DNA of 64,000 bases, from the NCBI GenBank assembly GCA_048595745.1, contig CP184361.1. One strand, 5' to 3'. Both the position numbers and the translations under genes were made by a program. Every line of letters begins with the position of its first letter. Within the stretch, counting starts at the first letter, position 1. Positions 58,924-64,000 of the stretch are shown here, one piece after another. The notes under the pieces are model-generated. The model did not search any database, was not told where the DNA came from, and worked only from the letters and a program-made list of their open reading frames with translations. This stretch comes from Aquipseudomonas alcaligenes_A (lineage in GTDB: Bacteria; Pseudomonadota; Gammaproteobacteria; Pseudomonadales; Pseudomonadaceae).

Positions 58924-60594
58924 TCAGGCCGGGAGGGTGCCGCCGATCTCACGCACCGCGTCCTGGGTGGCGCGGTCGCGGGCTTCGCCGGTGAGTTCGC
59001 TGAGGCGACCGCCATCCATCTTCAGCAGGCGGTCGGCCTGGTCGAAATAGTGGTCGTCATGGGTGATGGCCAGTACGGTCTTGCCGGCGGCCTTTAGCTG
59101 CGGCAACAGCTCGCGGTAGAACAGGCGACGGAACAACGGGTCCTGGTCCGCGGCCCATTCGTCGAGGATCAGGATGTCGCGCCCTTCCAGCATCGCCAGC
59201 ATCAGCGCCAGGCGCTTGCGCTGGCCCTGGGAGAAGCGCGTGTCGGCCAGCCGACCGTTGGCGAAGCGCACCTTGTGACGCAGACGCAGGCGCTCCAGCC
59301 ATTGCCCCACCAGCGACTCCTCGACCTCGGTACCGGCCGGGTCGAGCAGACGCGCAAACAGATGGAAGTCGGTGTAGACGCTGGCGAACAGCTGTCGATA
59401 CGCCTGCCACTCATGGGGCTGCAGCACGCGTCCATCCAGGCGAATTTCACCGGCAGCCGGGCGATGCAGGCCGGTGAGCAAGCGCGCCAGAGTCGACTTG
59501 CCGCTACCGTTGCCGCCCACCAGGAACACCAGTTCACCACGACGCAGCTCCAGGTTGACGGGGCCGACATCGAAGCCGGCCTCGTCAACCTCGCCTGGGT
59601 AGCGGTATTCGACACCGACCAGTTGCAGGCTCTGCCACTCGCCGAGGCTTTCGACCACCGCGATTTCGGCGGTTTCCGGCGCCAGCTCCAGGGTTTCCAG
59701 CTTGTCCAGCGAGATGCGCGCGGCCAGCAGGCTGGGCAGCGCCGCCACGGCGGCAACCATGGGCGCACGCAGGAACAACACGGTCAGGGCAAAGGTCGCG
59801 GCGACCTCAGCCGGAGCCCAGCCCAGGCCGCTGGCGCAGAAGAACACCAGGCCGATGCTACCCAGCACCATGGCGTTGGCCCAGTTGCCGGCCAGGCCGT
59901 TGAAGATGTCGGCACGGGTGACGTTATCACGGTAGGCACGGGCGTCACGGTCGAACTCCTCGTCGTAGAGCAGGCGCGCACGGTCGCGGTTGAGCGCCAG
60001 CTCTTTGCGTCCGTCGATGATCGCCTGGTAGTCCTGGTAGAGATGATCCTCGGCTTCGCGCAACAGGCGAATGTGATGATTGACCTTGCCGACGAAAAAC
60101 CAGCCCACCAACAGGGTCAGACCCAGCCAGCCGACGGTGACGCCGAACAGCGCCGGCGATAGCCAGGCCAGGTAGGCAAAGGCAGCGATGCTGAGAATCA
60201 GCCCGTAGGTCAGTTCCGGCAGGTAGACGAAAGCGATGGTGATGTTGCGAATGTCGCTGGACAGGCTGGCAAGGATGCGCGCGCCGCCAATTTGCTCCAG
60301 GCGTTCGATATCGGTGTCCAGCACACGCCTTACCAGGCTGCGCCGCAGCCGATAGACGAAGCGGTGACCGAGGGTGTGCAGGGCCACCTGCCCTGCCCCG
60401 GAACACAGCAGCAGTGCCGCCAGCAGACCGAGGAAGCTCAGCAGCGTGGTCGCCAGCGCGCCGTCGATGCGGATCAGTTTCAGGTTGATGAAGGCGATCA
60501 CGCCGACGCTGAGCATGGCACTGCACAGGCTGAGCAGGACGATGCCGGAGAGCGGCAGACGGTTGTCGCGGAACAGCAGCTTGAGCAGTTTCAT
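58924..60594 (-). CDS. PvdE-type siderophore ABC exporter (fused permease-ATPase)
   Basis: A 556-residue cyclic-peptide/siderophore exporter. The N-terminal ~320 residues hold six membrane helices. The C-terminal ATPase has Walker A GGNGSGKST near 369, the variant signature FSQGQRKRLAL near 461 typical of PvdE/SyrD proteins, Walker B ILILDEWAADQDP and H-loop ITHDDHY. It probably moves the NRPS product from cytoplasm to periplasm. The gene follows the sigma-factor gene by 22 bp and is likely cotranscribed with it. Confidence 0.88.
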   Translation of the reverse strand: MKLLKLLFRDNRLPLSGIVLLSLCSAMLSVGVIAFINLKLIRIDGALATTLLSFLGLLAALLLCSGAGQVALHTLGHRFVYRLRRSLVRRVLDTDIERLEQIGGARILASLSSDIRNITIAFVYLPELTYGLILSIAAFAYLAWLSPALFGVTVGWLGLTLLVGWFFVGKVNHHIRLLREAEDHLYQDYQAIIDGRKELALNRDRARLLYDEEFDRDARAYRDNVTRADIFNGLAGNWANAMVLGSIGLVFFCASGLGWAPAEVAATFALTVLFLRAPMVAAVAALPSLLAARISLDKLETLELAPETAEIAVVESLGEWQSLQLVGVEYRYPGEVDEAGFDVGPVNLELRRGELVFLVGGNGSGKSTLARLLTGLHRPAAGEIRLDGRVLQPHEWQAYRQLFASVYTDFHLFARLLDPAGTEVEESLVGQWLERLRLRHKVRFANGRLADTRFSQGQRKRLALMLAMLEGRDILILDEWAADQDPLFRRLFYRELLPQLKAAGKTVLAITHDDHYFDQADRLLKMDGGRLSELTGEARDRATQDAVREIGGTLPA

Positions 60595-60616
60595 AGCAGG
60601 TCCAGAACGGCAGGAA

Positions 60617-61183
60617 TCAGGCCGCCTCGGGTTCGAGGCGGCTGCGGCAGTGACTCAGGGCGTCACGCAGGAGGAAATGCACCAGCGTCGGCGAGGCGCT
60701 GAGATGGCTGGCCACCTCACGCTGGCTATAGCCTTCCAGCTGGCTCATGGTGAAGACGGTGCGGGTGCGCTCGGGCAACTCGCCCAGCGCGTGTTGCAGG
60801 CGCTGCCACTCGAGCTGGCCGATAGCCCGCTGCTCGGGCCCGGACTGCGGTGCCGGCAATTCGTCGAGCATATCGTCATCAACGCTGTAGCGACCTTCCA
60901 GGTTCTGCCGGCGCAGACGGTCGATGGCTAGGTTTCGCACCATGCGGAACAGGTAGCGCAGCGGGTCGGCGATCGTATGACGATCGCCGCTCTCCCAGAG
61001 TTTGAGGAAGGCGTCATGCACCACGTCTTCGGCGCGTGCGCGGCAGCCGAGCACGCCCTGGGCCGCGTCGATCAGTACCCGCCGATGTCCGGCATACAGG
61101 CGCTCCAGCCCATGATCCGTTCGATGGGCAGCCAAGCGCAGCGGCGTAGCGCCCTGCTCATCCCAACTTTGCAGCATCCCCAT
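60617..61183 (-). CDS. ECF sigma factor of the iron-starvation (PvdS-like) type
   Basis: A 188-residue sigma-70 family ECF factor. Region 2: LYAGHRRVLIDAAQGVLG, then RAEDVVHDAFLKLWE and DPLRYLFRMVRNLAIDRLRR, split here as PLRYLFRMVRNLAID. Region 4: LPERTRTVFTMSQLEGYSQREVA, split as ERTRTVFTMSQLEG. A Fur box precedes it. No anti-sigma (FecR-like) gene is adjacent and the receptor lacks a signalling domain, so control by Fur alone is likely. It should read the TAAAT/AAAAT-N16-CGT promoters at 41633 and 58833. Confidence 0.88.
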   Translation of the reverse strand: MGMLQSWDEQGATPLRLAAHRTDHGLERLYAGHRRVLIDAAQGVLGCRARAEDVVHDAFLKLWESGDRHTIADPLRYLFRMVRNLAIDRLRRQNLEGRYSVDDDMLDELPAPQSGPEQRAIGQLEWQRLQHALGELPERTRTVFTMSQLEGYSQREVASHLSASPTLVHFLLRDALSHCRSRLEPEAA

Positions 61184-61217
61184 GGCCTGATCCTCGGCTT
61201 CGACGTGATGCGCATCT

Positions 61218-61236
61218 TAATGATAATCCTTATCAA
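61218..61236 (-). promoter_or_regulatory. Fur box upstream of the ECF sigma gene
   Basis: The 19 bp TAATGATAATCCTTATCAA closely match the Fur consensus and are nearly palindromic (TTGATAAGG/CCTTATCA-type halves). It ends 35 bp before the sigma ATG, where Fur-Fe would block transcription. Confidence 0.8.
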
Positions 61237-61271
61237 TACAAGCATTCCGAGCAGGAGATTTACCGATAAAT

Positions 61272-61294
61272 GAAAACGCCGCCCGCAGGCGGCG
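61272..61294 (-). terminator. Rho-independent terminator of mexS
   Basis: Read leftward: CGCCGCC, loop TGCG, GGCGGCG, then TTTTC. It lies 21 bp after the mexS stop and before the sigma-gene promoter. Confidence 0.8.
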
Positions 61295-61314
61295 CTCTGC
61301 AAGCGCTAGGCGGC

Positions 61315-62337
61315 TCAGGGTTGCAGCGTCATCACCACCCGTCCGCCAGCAGGACAGGTCTCCATGAACTGGTTGGCCGCGACGAAGTCCTCGAAGGCAA
61401 ACGTCCTGGCGATGCTCGGTTTGAGCAGGCGGTCAGCGGTCATCTGGTTGATCCGCTGCAGGGCACGCTGCACTGCAGCCTCGTCGCGCTCCAGGCCCAG
61501 TTCGGGCTGGCCGGTGAAATCGAGCACGCAGTGGCGGAAGAACTGCAGGTGCTTCTTGAACGCCGCGCAGGCCGGGAATGCCGCGTCGTTGCCGCCGTTG
61601 ACACCATAGAGGATCAGCTTGCCGCGGGTCGCCGCGACATCGCCGAGCAGTTTCATCTGCGGCCCGGCGCACTGGTCCAGCACCACCTCGACCCCCTTGC
61701 CGTCGGTGAAACGCTCCACTTCAAGCACCAGGTCCTGCTCCTCGGTGTCGATCACCTTGTCGGCACCCAGCTCGCGCAGGTAGGCACGGGTATCGCCCTC
61801 GCTGGTGGCGGCAATCACCACGGCGCCCAGCGCCTTCGCCATCTGCACCGCCTGCGGCGCCAGGCAGTGGGCCGCCTCGGTGATCAGCACGCGCTGGCCC
61901 GGCTGCACCTCGGCCAGTTCGACCAGGGCAAAGTACGCGAGCATGTAGGGGGTGTAGTGCACGGCGGCTTCGGTCGGGCTGAGTACATCCGGATACCGAG
62001 CCAGGGCGCGGCGCGGCATCAGCACCAGGTCGCCCCAGGCCGGATACTGGTTGGGACTGAAGGACGGGAAGCTGGCGACCGCCATGCCGGGTGCGAAATC
62101 ATCAACGCCGGGGCCGACGGCCTCGACCACCCCGGCCAGCTCGAAGCCAACGCCAGCGGGCAGCTGAGCGGCCTGATCGGGTGCCAGGTTCTGCCGCCAC
62201 AGCACGTCGCGCCAGCTCACCCCAAGCGCACGGGTGCGCACCAGCACCTCATCGTGCCCTGGCTTCGGGGTCGGCACATCCTCCAGGCGCAGCACGCTGG
62301 CATCGCCGAACTGGTGGAAACGGATCATGCGGGACAT
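61315..62337 (-). CDS. mexS: MexS-type quinone-oxidoreductase-like protein
   Basis: A 340-residue medium-chain dehydrogenase/reductase (QOR-like, no structural zinc Cys cluster): N-terminal GroES-like fold with VGFELAGVVEAVGPGV and a nucleotide-binding region (VLITEAAHCLAPQAVQMAKALGA, split here as LITEAAHCLAPQAVQMAK). It is divergent from mexT exactly as mexS is in P. aeruginosa, where MexS keeps MexT activity and hence MexEF-OprN low, presumably by removing an electrophilic signal. ATG 62337 is preferred because an AGGTGTG lies just upstream; the ATG at 62355 would place that site inside the gene. Confidence 0.88.
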   Translation of the reverse strand: MSRMIRFHQFGDASVLRLEDVPTPKPGHDEVLVRTRALGVSWRDVLWRQNLAPDQAAQLPAGVGFELAGVVEAVGPGVDDFAPGMAVASFPSFSPNQYPAWGDLVLMPRRALARYPDVLSPTEAAVHYTPYMLAYFALVELAEVQPGQRVLITEAAHCLAPQAVQMAKALGAVVIAATSEGDTRAYLRELGADKVIDTEEQDLVLEVERFTDGKGVEVVLDQCAGPQMKLLGDVAATRGKLILYGVNGGNDAAFPACAAFKKHLQFFRHCVLDFTGQPELGLERDEAAVQRALQRINQMTADRLLKPSIARTFAFEDFVAANQFMETCPAGGRVVMTLQP

Positions 62338-62413
62338 CACACACCTCGCCTTCATATCTCTATGGCCACGGACTCTATACGGGCTTATCCGGCAAAACTA
62401 CCCGCGCCCATTG

Positions 62414-62437
62414 ATAGTCACCATAAATCGCGATGAT
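62414..62437 (-). promoter_or_regulatory. Putative MexT-binding site in the mexS-mexT intergenic region
   Basis: On the minus strand ATCA-N5-ATTTAT-N4-ACTAT, compared with the reported MexT box ATCA-N5-GTCGAT-N4-ACYAT: outer parts match, the centre only half. It lies about 80 bp upstream of mexS. Confidence 0.45.
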
Positions 62438-62521
62438 CCACCATCGCTCCTGTTCCGTCACGGGCTTGACGGCAGCGCGCTGCGCCCGCACCTTTCACGG
62501 ACTCCCGGATGGAAGCTGAGC

Positions 62522-63439
62522 ATGAACCGCAACGACCTGCGCCGTGTCGACCTCAACCTGCTGATCGTGTTCGAGACCCTGATGCACGAGCGCAGCGTGA
62601 CTCGTGCGGCAGAGAAGCTGTTCCTCGGCCAGCCAGCCATCAGCGCCGCCCTCGCCCGCCTGCGCAGCCTGTTCGACGATCCGCTGTTCGTGCGTACCGG
62701 ACGCAGCATGGAGCCCACTGCGCGGGCCAACGAGATATTCGCCCTGCTCTCCCCGGCGCTGGACTCCATCTCCACTGCCGTCAGCCGTGCCACCGACTTC
62801 GACCCCGCCACCAGCAACCAGGTGTTTCGCATCGGCCTGTCCGATGACGTCGAGTTCGCCCTGTTGCCCCCGCTGCTCCGTCGCCTGCGTGCCGAGGCAC
62901 CTGGCGTGGTGCTGGTGGTGCGCCGCGCCAACTACCTGCTGATGCCGGGGTTGCTGGCTTCTGGGGAGATCTCGGTGGGCGTCGGCTACACCGAGGAGCT
63001 GCCGGCCAATGCCAAGCGCAAGGTGCTGCGGCGCAGCAAACCGAAGCTGCTGCGCGCGGACAGCGTGCCAGGGACAATCACCCTGGATGACTTCTGTGCT
63101 CGTCCGCACGCCCTGGTGTCTTTTGCCGGCGACACAACCGGTTTCATCGACGACGAGCTGGAAAAGCTGGAGCGCAAGCGCCGTGTGGTCCTGGCGGTAC
63201 CCCAGTTCAACGGCCTTGGCACCCTGCTGGCCGGCACCGACATCGTCGCCACCGTACCGGATTACACGGCCGCAGCGCTCACCGCCGCCGGTGGCTTGCG
63301 TGCCGAGGACCTGCCACTGCCCTCGCGCACCTTCGAGCTGCACATGGCCTGGCGCGGCGCGCAGGACAATGACCCGGCCGAACGCTGGCTGCGTTCGCGC
63401 ATCCAGATGTTCTGTGGCGACCCGGACAGCCTTGCCTGA
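62522..63439 (+). CDS. mexT: LysR-family regulator MexT
   Basis: A 305-residue LysR regulator that closely follows P. aeruginosa MexT: N-terminal helix-turn-helix (RSVTRAAEKLFLGQPAISAA, then LFDDPLFVRTGRSMEPT), the effector domain opening VFRIGLSDDVEFALLPPLL, and the C-terminal MAWRGAQDNDPAERWLRSR. It activates mexEF-oprN and mexS under electrophile or nitrosative stress. The reading frame is full-length with no sign of the inactivating changes common in laboratory P. aeruginosa. ATG at 62522 is used; an upstream in-frame extension is not supported. Confidence 0.93.
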   Translation: MNRNDLRRVDLNLLIVFETLMHERSVTRAAEKLFLGQPAISAALARLRSLFDDPLFVRTGRSMEPTARANEIFALLSPALDSISTAVSRATDFDPATSNQVFRIGLSDDVEFALLPPLLRRLRAEAPGVVLVVRRANYLLMPGLLASGEISVGVGYTEELPANAKRKVLRRSKPKLLRADSVPGTITLDDFCARPHALVSFAGDTTGFIDDELEKLERKRRVVLAVPQFNGLGTLLAGTDIVATVPDYTAAALTAAGGLRAEDLPLPSRTFELHMAWRGAQDNDPAERWLRSRIQMFCGDPDSLA

Positions 63440-63494
63440 GGCTTCGCGGCGCTCTGCCACGGGCGCCTCGTCCATTATCAACGCAAGCGCATGA

Positions 63495-63518
63495 ATCATC
63501 ATTCCGCATGATAGTCAT
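63495..63518 (+). promoter_or_regulatory. Putative MexT-binding site upstream of mexE
   Basis: ATCA-N5-CCGCAT-N4-GTCAT, a partial match to the MexT box, about 80 bp before the mexE ATG. It shares ATCATC at one end and a CAT/TAT end with the site at 62414-62437. Confidence 0.4.
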
Positions 63519-63598
63519 CTTCGGAGGGTTCGATTCGTGCCTTCAAACTCCGCCGAGCACACTCCGCCCATTCAAAAATCCGACTGGCGGAGTCAAGC

Positions 63599-64000
63599 AT
63601 GGAACAGTCATTCAATCTCTCCTGGCGCCTGCCCCTGGCCATTGCCACGGCCCTGGTACTGAGCGCCTGCGGCAAGGGCGAGGAAGCGAGCCAGCCGATG
63701 CCGGCCGCCAAGGTCAGCGTCGCCGAAGTGATCGAGCAGCCGATCAACGAATGGGACGAGTTCACCGGCCGCCTGGAGGCGCCTGAGTCGGTCGAAGTAC
63801 GCCCGCGAGTCTCCGGCTACATCGACAAGGTGGCCTTCGACGAAGGCAGCCTGGTGAAGAAAGGCGACCTGCTGTTCCAGATCGACCCGCGCCCGTTCCA
63901 GGCCGAGGTCAAGCGCCTGCAGGCGCAGCTGCAACAGGCCCGCGCCAGCCAGACCCGTGCTGCCAACGAGGCCCGCCGTGGCGAGCGCCTGCGCCAGAGC
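63599..64000 (+). CDS. mexE: MexE, RND efflux periplasmic adaptor (5' part, runs off the window)
   Basis: The first 134 residues are present. There is a lipoprotein signal peptide with lipobox LSAC (Cys near 24), then the membrane-fusion lipoyl region: VEVRPRVSGYIDKVAFDEGS, then GDLLFQIDPRPFQAEVKR and the start of the coiled-coil hairpin. MexE links the MexF pump to the OprN channel. The position after mexT gives the standard mexT-mexEF-oprN order. Ribosome-binding site GGCGGAG at 63586-63592. Confidence 0.9.
   Translation, partial: MEQSFNLSWRLPLAIATALVLSACGKGEEASQPMPAAKVSVAEVIEQPINEWDEFTGRLEAPESVEVRPRVSGYIDKVAFDEGSLVKKGDLLFQIDPRPFQAEVKRLQAQLQQARASQTRAANEARRGERLRQS

Noticed and set aside
36956..61183. 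Pyoverdine biosynthesis cluster
   Set aside because: There is no chromophore NRPS (PvdL-like), no PvdQ/PvdP/PvdN-type maturation genes and no FpvA-type signalling receptor; the pvdA-, pvdE- and pvdS-like genes serve another hydroxamate siderophore.
39388..61183. FecI-FecR-FecA cell-surface signalling unit
   Set aside because: The receptor has no N-terminal signalling domain and there is no anti-sigma gene near the sigma factor.

Overview
The window looks like a piece of a Pseudomonas chromosome, probably from the P. mendocina/alcaligenes/aeruginosa side of the genus. It is GC-rich, it carries a recognisable mexS-mexT-mexE locus at the right end, a PvdS/Fur-type siderophore regulatory layout, and a dif site whose XerD arm matches the enterobacterial consensus. 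The species assignment is inference; the gene families are read from the translations.

Layout. (1) 1-5.7 kb is a patchwork: a small secreted Cys/Met/His-rich protein, an AraC regulator, a fatty-acid-hydroxylase/sterol-desaturase protein, a Tn3-family transposon remnant (transposase tail plus a TnpC-like gene), an inositol-monophosphatase-family protein and a tyrosine-recombinase-like protein with altered catalytic residues. (2) 5.84-6.11 kb is non-coding and very structured: five alternating 20-bp direct repeats at 30-33 bp spacing, two inverted copies, then a 28-bp dif (chromosome dimer resolution) site. This is probably the replication terminus. (3) 6.4-32.3 kb is one long, tightly coupled rightward operon for an extracellular contractile injection system (eCIS): sheath, tube, baseplate, spike, PAAR-like tip, sheath terminator, AAA+ ATPase and large beta-helix proteins. 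In the middle are three cargo proteins that share an eCIS-core (DUF4157) region but have different C-terminal domains: a possible His/Cys clan CD-like hydrolase, a NodB-type polysaccharide deacetylase and a YkuD-type L,D-transpeptidase.

(4) 32.4-61.2 kb is a complete hydroxamate siderophore locus. A FhuC-FhuD-FhuB importer runs rightward. Running leftward are an ECF sigma factor with a Fur box, a PvdE-type exporter, MbtH, a type II thioesterase, two NRPSs (C-A-T-E-C-A-T-C-A-T and C-A-T-E-TE), a TonB receptor, an N-hydroxyornithine acetyltransferase, an ornithine N5-monooxygenase and a FhuF ferric reductase. Three adenylation domains share one pocket code and one has the serine code, giving a predicted order (AcOHOrn)-(AcOHOrn)-Ser-(AcOHOrn). 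This is the head-group composition of the amphibactin family. Two promoters share a TAAAT/AAAAT-N16-CGT motif like the iron-starvation box of PvdS-type sigma factors, so the likely circuit is Fur -> sigma -> siderophore genes.

(5) 61.3-64 kb is mexS (leftward), mexT (rightward) and the 5' part of mexE, which runs off the window: the regulator pair and periplasmic subunit of a MexEF-OprN-type RND efflux system.

The least explained part is the dif-proximal block at 4.4-6.1 kb (degenerate recombinase, phased alternating repeats, dif), followed by the three eCIS cargo proteins.
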